Shown: in pieces, positions 45,382 through 55,701 of the stretch | How the letters are laid out: every line of letters begins with the position of its first letter | How positions within the stretch are numbered: position 1 is the first letter of the stretch | Source: Budorcas taxicolor | Taxonomy: Eukaryota > Chordata > Mammalia > Artiodactyla > Bovidae | Assembly: GCF_023091745.1 (NCBI RefSeq) | Contig: NC_068920.1 | Location: forward strand, 150,627,622-150,691,621 | DNA: 64,000 nucleotides | Direction: 5' to 3' | The notes under the pieces: generated by a model | Database searches by the model: none | The model's input: the letters and a program-made list of their open reading frames with translations, nothing else | Told to the model about the DNA's origin: nothing | Translations under genes and position numbers: made by a program

Positions 45382-46150
45382 TTTTAAAATTATGTTTACT
45401 GGAGTATAGTTTCTGCTGTACTGCTGCTACTGCTAAGTCACTTCAGTTGTGTCCGACTCTGTGCGACCCCATAGATGGCAGCCCACCAGGCTCCCCCGTC
45501 CCTGGGATTCTCCAGGCAAGAACACTGGAGTGGGTTGCCATTTCCTACTCCAATACATGAAAGTGAAAAGTGAAAGTGAAGTCGTTCAGTCGTATCTGAC
45601 TCTTAGCGACCCCATGGACTGCAGCCTACCAGGCTCCTCCATCCATGGGATTTTCCAGGTAAGAGTATTGGAGTGGGGTGCCATTGCCTTCTCAGCAAAG
45701 TGAATATTATACATATACATATATCCACTCTTTTTGAGATTCTTTTCCCATATAGATCATTACTGAGTATTAAGTAGAATTCCCTGTGCTGTACACTAGG
45801 TCTGTATTAGTTTTCTATTTTATATATAGTAGTGTCCATGTGTCAATCCCAATCTACCAAATTATCCCTCCCCTCCCCGTTCCCTCTTGGTAACCATAAT
45901 TTTTTTTTTTTCTATGTCTGTGACTATTTCTATTTTGTAAATAGGCTCATTTGTATCCGTTTTTTTTTTTTTAGATTCCACATATAAGCAGTATCAAATG
46001 ATATTTATCTTTGACTTACTTTACTCAATATGATAATCTCTAGATCCATCCATGCATCCATAGATCAATCCATGAAAGGACATTATTTCATTCTTTTATA
46101 CGGCTGAGTAATATTCCATTGTATACATGTATCACATCTTTATTCATTCT
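45382..46150 (-). mobile_element. L1 3' UTR and ORF2 end, interrupted by a Bov-A2
   Basis: 45382-45417 (ttatgtttactggagtatag) is the L1 3' end. After the SINE, 45694-46150 continues with cagcaaagtgaatattatac, gttccctgtgctgtacacta and ggctgagtaatattccattg. Antisense L1 with the last part of ORF2 only. Confidence 0.87.
45418..45693 (-). mobile_element. Bov-A2 SINE inside L1
   Basis: Antisense dimer with the linker gaaagtgaaaagtgaaagtg. It separates gtttctgctgta from cagcaaagtg, which are adjacent in L1. Confidence 0.92.
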
Positions 46151-46169
46151 TCCATGGTACATTTTAAGC

Positions 46170-46720
46170 AAGTTCTTCTCACCTATCTGCTATTCAATTT
46201 ATTATCCATCACCTCCATCCACTGAAATCTCACTTCTGCCCTTCTGTACTCATCAAGGTCACCAATGGTCTATTGTCAATTCCAATGTATGGTTCTTAGC
46301 CTTTATTTTATAGGATTTATTTGATACCATTGTCCATCCCCTTTGTGAAAGGCTCAGCATTCTGTTTCTGGAATGGCACCTTTTGCTGGTTCTTGGCACA
46401 TCTCAGCAGTCATTTATTCTGCTCAGTTAGCAGCTCTTCTAGGTCCCGCCATCCTTGTAAATGCGCAGGTTGCTCAGAAGTCCCCTGCTCATCCATCTTA
46501 TATCCTGTCCTCTGTGATAACAGCCACTGTCGTGCCTGCTTCCTTTGTTGTTTCTTCTCTAATGTGTCTCCAGGCTAGAGTTTTTCCCAGGGCTGCAGAC
46601 ACAGAAGAAACTCTCCTCCCAGCCTCGCCCACTGTATTTTCCTAAGCACTTCACATGTGTCCAGCCCAAATGAAATGCAATTGTATTTCCCCATAAATGT
46701 CTTTCTTTCCTTATGTCACT
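46170..46720 (+). mobile_element. Probable L2/CR1-clade LINE ORF2 fossil
   Basis: tcatcaaggtcaccaatggt, then tttgataccattgtccatcc and, further on, cacatgtgtccagcccaaat follow the sense order of the mammalian L2-type reverse transcriptase region. Strongly diverged. The 46373-46645 frame (90 codons) is hydrophobic but probably chance. Confidence 0.5.
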
Positions 46721-46899
46721 ATGTTAGTCTGTAAAATTACCATCTCTCTAGTCTCAGAACGACGTGTTGATGGCCACAGTTGGCTCTGTCCGGTCTTGTT
46801 TTCTCCACATTCCATGAATTGCAAAGTTTAAGGGCGTTGTCTTCCAAATACTGTTTTTAGATCCTTTACTCTTTTCTATACTCAGTGCTCTACTAATAA
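46721..46899. other. Unique sequence
   Basis: No feature recognised. Confidence 0.4.
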
Positions 46900-47095
46900 T
46901 AGCTACAATGTATCAATTACCTAATATGAGCCAGTTCTTAGGCTAGCATTTTGCTGTTTATTTTGTGCTTGTTTTCTCAGGCAAATGTTAATTTCTCTAT
47001 GTTATAGATGATAAGACAATCCAGAGATTTGGAAGATGAGAAACATTAGACTCCAAAAAATTAAGTTCCTTGCCCTGGGGCTATGATTCAAAAAT
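46900..47095 (+). mobile_element. MIR SINE remnant
   Basis: taatagctacaatgtatcaa, then tgagccagttcttaggctag, then ttatagatgataagacaatc: the MIR order of place, size and tail words. Ancient. Confidence 0.55.
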
Positions 47096-47221
47096 TTGTC
47101 TCAGTTCAAAGTCTAAGCAGGTTCTTTTCCTTATCTCCTCTCCTCTTGTGGGCAAATAGTGTGTATTTGTTTTGAATAATCTACTATATTCCTAATTCTC
47201 TTGAGTCTATAAAGTTGATAG

Positions 47222-47320
47222 AACTAATATTTGTTAAATGCTTCAGTATCCCAGGAGCTGGGCCAGATGCTACAGATAGAAATGTGAATAAGACATCTTT
47301 TCTGCCCTCAGTAACCGAAA
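47222..47320. mobile_element. Possible L2 3' fragment
   Basis: tttgttaaatgcttcagtat, ggagctgggccagatgctac, tgtgaataagacatcttttc: L2-like wording. Diverged. Confidence 0.45.
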
Positions 47321-47354
47321 CATTCACCGTTTCTGAATAATAGACATTCATGCA

Positions 47355-47480
47355 TGTTAAGACACTTCAGTAGTGTCCAACTCTTTTTGCAACCCCATGG
47401 ACTGTAGTCCACCAGGCTCCTCTGTCCATGGAATTCTCCAGGCAAGAATATTGGAGTGGGCTGCCATTTCCTTCTCCAGT
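47355..47480 (-). mobile_element. Bov-A SINE monomer
   Basis: Antisense Bov-A unit. A 9-bp repeat attcatgca occurs at 47346-47354 and 47493-47501 and is probably the target duplication, though about 12 bp of AT-rich filler follows the SINE. Confidence 0.88.
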
Positions 47481-47501
47481 TATAAATAAAAAATTCATGC
47501 A

Positions 47502-48884
47502 AGAGATATCAGTTTGGGGTTATTCTACAAATTTGGTGACATTGTATTTTATATTATTAAACCCTAGAATGATCATGTTTGGGGGTATTCCTATAAGTTA
47601 TTCTGGTGACTCAAGCCAAGAACCACATTGATCCCAAGTAACTAGGTAATAACTAATTATTTTTATCACCGTTACCAAGATAATTCCTATGTGTTGCTTC
47701 AGGCTAGGTTAATATGTCTCATTTAGAAGCACTACACATTTTTTAAAAGATAAGTTTCAGACGTGAAGTTAGATGGCTCAGGATGAAGAGGGGAATTTCA
47801 TCAGCTTGTCATCTTCCCAACAACACCCGGATCAACGCACCCCGGGGGAGTCCATGTGTTAGAGCCGTTCCTTCTCCGCTACCTTCTGAGATGGAGCTGT
47901 ACCAGCTCCACTTTTAAGTGGTAATCAGCAATAACGTATAACGTGTTCCTTAATGTCAGGGTTGGTGATTTAGTGATTGATTATCTGACTGCTGTGTAGT
48001 GCTTAAAATAATCCAAATGCAGGAAGTAAATGAGTTGATGGGGAGGAAATTCTGTCATGCAAATTCACACAGTCCAGACCTTCACTGTCACACTCATTGC
48101 TGGCAGCAGAAGTGGGTCACCAGAGTGGCTGGCCCCTGATAATTTATTTTCTCAGACACACCATCCATATGCATGATATCCTGCTGTTTGTCTGTCACCT
48201 CCAAGAAGCCCTCTCTAGTTTTAGAATCACAATTAACAGAAAACATGCACATTTAGCCAATGAATATAAGTAGACTAGAACAAGTGTGGATCTGATTTTT
48301 TTCCAGGCTTTTACTCTAGATTGGAAACAGCAATTATTTGTCCATATGGTACTCTTACCATGTTAGTTCATGCACACTCAGGTACAATGTTCCTAGGAAA
48401 AAGTACTCATGAAAGGAAAATATTTATTCATTCGTTTTAGAGTTCTGGGGCTTGCTAAACTGCTAACCATTCTGTTCTAGTCAACATGAACAAATGCAGA
48501 TTATGCAGATAAATACATGCAGCTAAACACAGAGGCACAGCCCAATTTATGCGTCCACATTTTATCTTTCAGGCATAATTAATGCTGATGGGATCATGAC
48601 ATAGTTGCAACCAGCATAACAGAACTGGGGCAAAGGCCTCTGTCAAACAACATTTTGTTCACTATTTTTTTCTCGCTGAGAGTATGATGTGATTTATTAG
48701 CAGATAGAAGACGGTATAATTGCTTTCTCCAGAGGATTGCACCTTGATCAGTTTCCCTAAGTGACTAAAGATGACTACAGCAGGTAGATGCAGACATAGG
48801 AATATCGATCAGTTGGTGGCAGCATTTATTATTTGCAAAGATTGCTTTCATCAGACATGTATCTTTTTTTGCAAGAAGTCTTTG
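47502..48884. other. Unique block without recognised repeats
   Basis: About 1.4 kb with no interspersed repeat that I recognise, which is rare in this window. There is no open frame of note. It could include conserved non-coding DNA, but no specific site can be assigned from sequence alone. Confidence 0.45.
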
Positions 48885-48975
48885 CCTTCCAATGCAGGGG
48901 GAGCAAGTTAGAACTCTGGTACAAAAGTTAAGATCCCACGTGCCTCACATGCAAACAAAACAAAACAAAACAGAA
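48885..48975 (+). mobile_element. CHR-type SINE fragment
   Basis: atgcagggggagcaagttag, gttaagatcccacgtgcctc, then a caaaacaaaac tail. It lacks the first third of the element. Confidence 0.65.
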
Positions 48976-49545
48976 CATAAACAGAAGCAATATTATAACA
49001 AATTAAATAAGGACTTTAAAAATGGCCTAACAAAACCCTACGTGAAATAATTAAAATGGTGAAAAATAATAGAAAGTTTGTCCAAAACCTCTACATATCC
49101 TTTTTGATACGTACAAAGCAAAGGATTAACTCCATCCATGATATTTGTGTCAGGGAGGCACTGATTAATTTAATATTCTGATTGGATGAGCAGCAGAGCT
49201 TTAATGGCTGTTAACTCTTTGGCAAGTCGCTGTGAGAGGGTGATAATGAGGTTAACATTCCTAGGACCGGATCTGCTTTGTCGCTGTATTTAATTACTAC
49301 TCTGATGCCAAATAGTGCTCACTCAGAGTTCTCTAGGTGGGGCACTGTGAATCCACATCTGGGTCAGTGAGGGAGCCTGCTTGAGACAATTGTAGAAAAC
49401 GGGCTGTTTATTAATTGCCCTCCACAAGGTTCCCACATTCAGGGGAAGGTGTGAGTCACTGCTTGAAACTGACCTGTTTCTCCTCCATCCAGTCTTTGGT
49501 GAGATAGAAACACAGAACCGAATCTGTATCTACCCTTCAACTATT
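48976..49545. other. Unique sequence
   Basis: Continuation of the repeat-poor block. No reading frame. 49180-49330 has the mixed composition typical of unique conserved sequence, but this is only an impression. Confidence 0.4.
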
Positions 49546-49720
49546 TACAAAGCATTTTAACAGTCATCATGTCACTTGATTATTCCTTGAAACCTCATGA
49601 AATGAAGTCTCATCCTCCCGATTTTATATGTGAGAGAAGTCAAACATGGCCACAGGCTGGCCTGAGTCATGTACCTTTTGTTTAGAAAGTCTGGGCTTAA
49701 ACTCAGGCCTCTACATAATG
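49546..49720 (+). mobile_element. MIR SINE remnant
   Basis: acaaagcattttaacagtca, cttgattattccttgaaacc, gattttatatgtgagagaag, tctgggcttaaactcaggcc: the MIR order through the tail. Ancient. Confidence 0.55.
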
Positions 49721-50050
49721 TCCTGAAGTGCATTTGGCCCAGGACAGATAGAGGTCTAAAGCCAGGTATTCATTTATTATCTTCCAGCTGTCAGGATGGA
49801 TAAACAGGTAAACTTTCTCAGACAAGTTAGGAAATAAAGAGAAAGAATCCTCTCTGATGTGAAAAGCTCTATGAAAACATTTTCAAAGAATTACAGGACA
49901 GGTCTAATTTAAAATACATTAAGGAAACCGAAAAGATGAATCAATGCTATGTCTGGCCCTGTCTTTGGAGCCAATGGCTTGGAAGGCAGAGAACACAGCA
50001 CACCTTTTTCTGTCTTCTCTGTTCTCACTGATACAAAGGACTTGTTCTTT

Positions 50051-51746
50051 TTTTTATATATATTAAACTTTTAATTAAAACTGAGTCTTTACCATATATT
50101 TAAAATTATATATATATATTTAAAAAGATCTATATACACATCTCCAAATTTATATCAATGATCTGGAACACCTGAGCTTTAAGTTGTTGGTTTTCCAGAT
50201 AGTGTGAAATACTGTTCATCTACTTTAGAAAAGGATCCAGCCCATTGAGAAAGAATAACTTTGGTTAACAGACATTATCTTCCAAAGATCACATAGAGGT
50301 CTTCAATGAGATTACAATTTCTCTTCAGAAATTTCTTCCAAGTGGAGATCTGTCTGTGATGTAAGGAAGGATTCCCATGTAGCAAGACACTGTTCACAAC
50401 AGAGGATGTTCTCCTCAGCCATAATTGTAAATGCTGACTTGATATCATTTTGCATGTTTTGTTTCCATCTTTCCCAATATGCTTTCAGGGCATTATCAGC
50501 ACAGTCCACTTTATCTTGCAGTTTTCCAGTCTCCTCGGTAAGCAGATCAGTATCTGCCTTTTTGGACGTCAAAGCTTCTGCCTGTATCTGGTCTCTTCTT
50601 TTCATGACAGCCATTAACATTTCACTATAAAGCACATACTCATGTACGACAGGAAGCAGGGCTTCTGAAAGTCCAGACATCCGTTTTCAGTGGCCTTACA
50701 GCATCTGTCAATGCGGTAACATTGACAAAGCTGGCAACACTTTTTAGAGTATCAGCCGGATCTTCTGATGCCGACTAAAGAATATGAACTGGGTCATATT
50801 CTTTCATTTCATCGAAATATTCCCATTCTTCCTTGTAGATTCTCTGAGATATTTTATCTATCAAATTTATTTTCTGGCTAAATATTTCAATGAAGTCCTC
50901 AGGGCGACTTTTAACTCCTCTCATTGACAATGCAACCGCTTTTACTGTCTGTCCCATCCTGCTGAGTAATCCAGGCCCTTGCTTCTTCTGAGAAGAGAGT
51001 TCCCAAGCTTGTGCAGTAAGAAAAATTTTAAAGTCTTCATTAAATGTTAGAGTTCAATGATCAGCAATTCGGTTCAAAAATTTGTGCAATGCCTTCCTGC
51101 ATGTCTCAATGAAGTCATCATTAGCGCTTTCCAGCATTTCTTTCATATAAACTTTTCTGGCAACGGCGGAATAATCAGAGTCGGGTGTGCTTGTTCAAGT
51201 TTTTCTTTCAACCAAAGGAAATCTTGATAACGTCTCCTAACTTCAAATTCACTGGAGTCAAATTCCCCAGGAGATGTCTTAGTAATAACCCTGTAAGTAA
51301 CAAAAATTTCCATTGCAGTAACATGGTTTTCAGGTTCACCGACTGTAATAAAAAGAGCCTTCAAATCTGGCTCATCTTCAACCTTGACTTGGTTTACCAT
51401 TGATAAAGGGGATGTCGGCATTAGGCATCAGCGGGCTGAAGGAATTTGTGTCCATCAATGAGGCATCCTTACTGAACACCTCCAGGTCGTCGTCCTCGTC
51501 CAGATCCAGCGCCTAGGCCTGCGGCAGGGCGGAGGAGCTGATGCTGCCGGAACGCGGCGTCACTGAACCCCGCCCCCTCGCCGCACGCTGTCCCCGCCGT
51601 CTGCACTCGCCCTGCCCGTAGCCGCCAGCCCCGCCTTCCCTGAGCTTGCCCATTGGCTCCCGTGTGCATCCTGCGCCTCCCCAGCTGGGCCCGCTCCGGC
51701 CCCGCGTCCGCTGCGCAGACGCGGAACTGCTGTAGCCCTGAAATCG
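50051..51746 (-). pseudogene. SNX7: SNX7 processed pseudogene (sorting nexin 7 retrocopy)
   Basis: An intronless antisense copy of the SNX7 mRNA. SNX7 is an endosomal sorting nexin with a PX domain that binds phosphoinositides and a C-terminal BAR-type coiled region. Read on the minus strand: a GC-rich 5' end (51746-51480), an acidic segment (DLDEDDDLEVFSKDASLMD), the PX domain at 51143-51421 (FEVRRRYQDFLWLKEKLEQA, then IIPPLPEKF), a middle part at 50775-50957 (GQTVKAVALSMRGVKSRPED, INLIDKISQRIYKEEWEYF), the BAR-type part at 50312-50680 (MSGLSEALLPVVHEYVLYSE), and a 3' UTR with aattaaaa about 20 nt before a short A-run (a T-run on the plus strand, 50048-50055). A perfect 14-bp target duplication aggacttgttcttt lies at 50037-50050 and 51747-51760. 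Lesions: in-frame TAG at 51513-51515, a small duplication shifting the frame near 51420, a one-base loss after EKFI (about 51142), and TAG at 50775-50777 where SNX7 has Trp as I recall. It cannot encode SNX7. Confidence 0.95.
51480..51740 (-). other. CpG-dense 5' end of the SNX7 retrocopy
   Basis: A GC-rich, CpG-dense block in otherwise AT-rich DNA, corresponding to the SNX7 5' UTR and first coding exon. The first N-terminal codons are diverged and frame-broken. Having reached so far 5', the retrocopy is close to full length. Whether the parental CpG island retains promoter activity cannot be judged here. Confidence 0.7.
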
Positions 51747-51760
51747 AGGACTTGTTCTTT

Positions 51761-51930
51761 AAGGCTCTTTTTCAAAACTGATAAACTATAATGCCACATG
51801 TTTTCAGGCTTTCCTATGTTTATAAACTAACATGCAGCTCGATACAAACCGGCGAGTTATAGTTCAACGTGGACCTAGTTTTCAACTTCCAGATTCCTTC
51901 ACACGCCCTTATGGTTAGGATGCCTTCCAG
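51761..51930. other. Short unique spacer
   Basis: Unique DNA between the SNX7 retrocopy and the next BovB. No feature seen. Confidence 0.5.
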
Positions 51931-52906
51931 GAAGCAAGACTTAGAACTGGACATGGAACAACAGGCTGGTTCCAAATAGGAAAAGGAGTACGTCAAGGCT
52001 GTATACTGTCATCCTGCTTACTTAACTTGTACGCAGAGTACATCATGAGAAACGCTGGGATGGAAGAAGCACAAGCTGGAAACAAGATTGCCAGGAGAAA
52101 TATCAGTAACCTCAGATATGCAGATGACACCACCCTTATGGCAGAAAGTGAAGAGGAACTCAAAAGCCTCTTGATGAAAGTGAAAGAGGAGAGTGAAACA
52201 GTTGGCTTAAATCTCAACATTCAGAAAACTGAGATCATGGCATCTGGTCCCATCACTTCATGGGAAATAGATGGGGAAACAGGGGAAACAGTGTCAGACT
52301 TTATTTTTGGGGGGCTCCAAAATCACTGCAGATGGTGACTGCAGCCATGAAATTAAAAGGCACTTACTCCTTGGAAGGAAAGTTATGACCAACCTAGATA
52401 GCATATTGAAAAGCAGAGACATTACTTTGCCAACAAAGGTCCATCTAGTCAAGCTTATGGTTTTTCCAGTGGTCATGTATGGATGTGAGAGTTGGACTGT
52501 GAAGAAAGCTGAGTGCTGAAGAATTGATGCTTTTGAACCGTGGTGTTGGAGAAGACTCTTGAGAGTCCCTTGGACTGCAAGGAGATCCAACCAGTCCATT
52601 CTAAAGGAGATCAGTCCTGGGTGTTCTTTGGAAGGACTGATGCTAAAGCTGAAACTCCAATACTTTGGCCACCTCATGCGAAGAGTTGACTCATTAGAAA
52701 AGACTCTGATGCTGGGAGGGATTGGGGGCAGGAGGAGAAGGGGACAACAGAGGATGAGATGGCTGGATGGCATCACTGACTCGATGGACATGAGTCTGAG
52801 TGAACTCCGGGAATTGGTAATGGACAGGGACGCCTGGGGTGCTGCAATTCATGGGGTTGCAGAGTCGGACACGACTGATCGACTGAACTGAACTGAACTG
52901 AACTGA
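51931..52906 (+). mobile_element. BovB LINE, 3' kilobase, young
   Basis: It starts in the reverse transcriptase (aggaagcaagacttagaact) and ends with four gaact units. YADDTTLMAESEEELKS is readable at 52027-52338. A G6 run at 52309-52314 shifts the frame, and 52271-52519 and 52559-52891 carry on with the C-terminal part. No clear target duplication. Confidence 0.93.
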
Positions 52907-53820
52907 GTAAAGTTTTTGACTGGCAGGTGCAGTCCACTGGTAACTTGTTTTTTCATTATAGAAGTCAATATGATCATTCAAGACTAGTCACTTACAGAAA
53001 TATTGGAGTATGACTTCTTCATTCAATAACTAATTTACCTGACAAAGAAAATTATTAGATACTGCATCTGATGAAATGTGGAAAATTAATTATAAAAGAA
53101 AAAGAAAAAAATCTAAGACACCAGGCAAATAAGGCAACATTAGGTTATTTTATTGGCTGTGTTCCCTTTTCATGTGAAAAACCATTTTGCATATTGGCAT
53201 TAAATGAACAGAGAGAGGAAAGGTCACTTGAAACAATTACTAACTGGTAGTGATTTCAGAAGTGTGTAGCTGGTGCTTTCTTGGGCATATTGATGTTCTG
53301 TGTGTTCATAAAGCTGGCACCCATTTCACAGCTTACAACATTTAATGTTGTCTTGAAAATGAGATGTACAGTTGGGTAAGTCTGTCATTGGTCAGTCACC
53401 CTGCCAACAGCGGGACTAACAAAAGATAGCTGTGAGGTGTAGCGTGGACACTTGACTCCCTGTGGGGTGGCCTGTTTAGAATATTCTCTAGGTGGGCTGG
53501 CAAGTTCCTAGCCATCTCCAGAGTGTCAGCTCGATTTCTGTCTCTGATGGACTCTTGCCAGGGGAATGAGATGGTCAAGGAGGCTCACCTGGGTTCGGGT
53601 ACTATCCTTCCGATAATTGCTAAGCAGAGTTCTCAGCCTGGCATTTCAGAGACAAAGCAATTATCAAAGAATAATTAAATCACAGCATGAGTGAAATAAA
53701 TTCACATTTCACTAAATGGTTTACCTTAGGCATTTTAACTAATTCCAGCTATCTCTGTAGACACAGGTGTCCAAATTTCACAATTACAGTTCTGCTCCTG
53801 ATTTAGTGATTGGGGCTCCA
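52907..53820. other. Unique sequence
   Basis: No repeat or gene recognised. Confidence 0.5.
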
Positions 53821-53835
53821 TTTCTTCCTTTTCAG

Positions 53836-53870
53836 ACAGACATGCAGACAGACAGACAGATACACACACG

Positions 53871-53912
<42 letters not shown>
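53836..53912. repeat. Compound microsatellite: (CAGA)n then (CA)n
   Basis: cagacagacagacagatac followed by a run of about 25 CA units ending at 53912. Likely length-polymorphic. Confidence 0.95.
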
Positions 53913-53916
<4 letters not shown>

Positions 53917-54025
53917 TCAATCTATGTACATTATTGCCAAAGAGTTGACTAAACCTTTCACACTATTGTTATTATTGCCAGATTTGCTTTACTTATTTTT
54001 CTTCTATTGCTGCATCGCTCATGCA

Positions 54026-54243
54026 TGGGGCTTCTCTGGTGGTTCAGCAGTAAAGAATCCATCTGAAATGCAAGAGATGCTGGAGACACATGTACCATCC
54101 CTGCGTCAGGAAGATCCCCTGGAGGAGGAAATGGCAACCCACTCCAGTATTCTTGCCTGGAGAATCCCATAGACAGGAGCCTGGTGGGCCACAGTCCATG
54201 GAGCCACAGAAGGTTCAGACAGGACTTAGCAACTAAACAACAA
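54026..54243 (+). mobile_element. Bov-tA SINE
   Basis: Sense, complete: ggggcttctctggtggttca, Bov-A body, and tail gacttagcaactaaacaaca. The 7-mer ctcatgc occurs at 54018-54024 and 54256-54262 and may be the target duplication. Confidence 0.9.
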
Positions 54244-55296
54244 CATAACACATATCTCATGCTATATATTCCATACATATATTTGGTTCTAAAATACCAA
54301 ATAATCTGGGCAGCTTCAAGTATAGCACCAGCTACACTAGAAACAGGTTTCCTAACAAATTCTCTATGACTAGATACCTACTCGAGGCAGTGATGTTATA
54401 GCAGACAGACTCTGCCTATCTCATGAACAGACAATGGATGGGACCCTCTTTCGCTTCTTCCCAATGCGTGTGTTCTCCTGGAGCTCTGTGCTCCTTCCTG
54501 GCTGCCACACATCAGAACACAGAAAAGCTGGGTGTACCCAGAGAAGGATTAGCATGCTTTAGGAAGGTGAAAGCTTCTGAGACATTTCCCCGGAGAATAG
54601 AAGATTCAGCGCTTCAGGAGGGCTGTCCTCAAGCTTGTGAAGGCTGTCACAGGCAGAGGGTTAAAGAGTTCTCCGAAGCCCCTGAGGTTAGTGCCCAACT
54701 AGAGGGAGATGGATTGTGTTCCAGGGACATGAATTTCCTAATATAGATTCCCAAATGGGACCAGACTGTCTCAGGAGGAATCAGGGTCCTGTCACCAACT
54801 CTCAGTGATGCTGAGAATGAACTGATTGATGCTCAGCATAAGTGAGTTCATGGATGACAGGGAGGAGCAAGCAGAGTTTAACCATCATGTGTCTGAGAAA
54901 GTGTGTGTGTGCCTCTGTGTGCATGTGTGTGACTGTGTATCAGTTACACAGAAAATGGGGGCTGAAATGGAGGACCTCTTGGGGTTCTTATAATCTGGGT
55001 GCTGTAATAATTTCTGTGGACAGGGCTTACTTCTCTATTTCCTGTTTTTTCATTCTCTCTATTGAGTCCAGTCCAGTCCATCAGTGGGTCTATTTTATTT
55101 TTTCCAACCTGTGAGTGTACATACTTTGAAGGAGACCAACGTGGGATTCAGACGAGGGTTTTAGGATTGCCACCTAAAACTCTGAAGGTTTTTCAGCTCA
55201 TCATTTTCTAAAATAGAATCTTAGAAAAACCCAAATGTGAAACGCTTTCCTAACCAAAAATGCTATCTACATTAGTGAGCCTACAAATTTTACATA
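54244..55296. other. Unique sequence with a short GT-rich patch
   Basis: A plus-strand frame of 107 codons (54423-54746) has no recognisable domain. A GT-rich patch is at 54898-54932. No gene called. Confidence 0.45.
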
Positions 55297-55305
55297 TTTA
55301 TTAGG

Positions 55306-55692
55306 GTTCAGTTCAGTTCAGTCGCTCAGTCGTGTCCAAATCTTTATGACCCCATGGACTGCAGCACACCAGGCTTCCCTGTCCATCATCAACTCCCAGA
55401 GCTTGCTCAAAGTCATGTCCATCGAGTTGATGATGCCATCCAACTATCTCATCCTCTGTCATCCCCTTCTCCTCCTCCTTCAATCTTTCTCAGCATCAGG
55501 GTCTTTTCCAAGAAGTCAGTTCTTTGCATCAGGTGGCCAAAGTACTGGAGTTTCAGCATCAGCATCAGTCTTTCCAATGAATATTCAGGACTGACTTCTT
55601 TTTGGTTCGATCTCCTTGCAATCCAAGGGACTCTCAAGAGTCTTCTCCAACACCACAGTTTAAAAGCATAAATTCTTTGGCGTTCAGCTTTC
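55306..55692 (-). mobile_element. BovB 3' fragment
   Basis: Antisense tail (cagttcagttcagtcgctca) to the C-terminal coding part (cttctccaacaccacagttt). Flanked by a 9-bp duplication tttattagg at 55297-55305 and 55693-55701. Confidence 0.92.
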
Positions 55693-55701
55693 TTTATTAG
55701 G

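Noticed and set aside
46373..46645. Hydrophobic 90-codon frame, possible membrane protein.
   Set aside because: It lies in a probable L2/CR1-clade LINE fossil and has no family match or conserved start context that I can see.
50312..51421. SNX7 as a functional gene on the minus strand.
   Set aside because: No introns, a 14-bp target duplication, an A-run at the 3' end, in-frame stops and frame shifts show a processed pseudogene.
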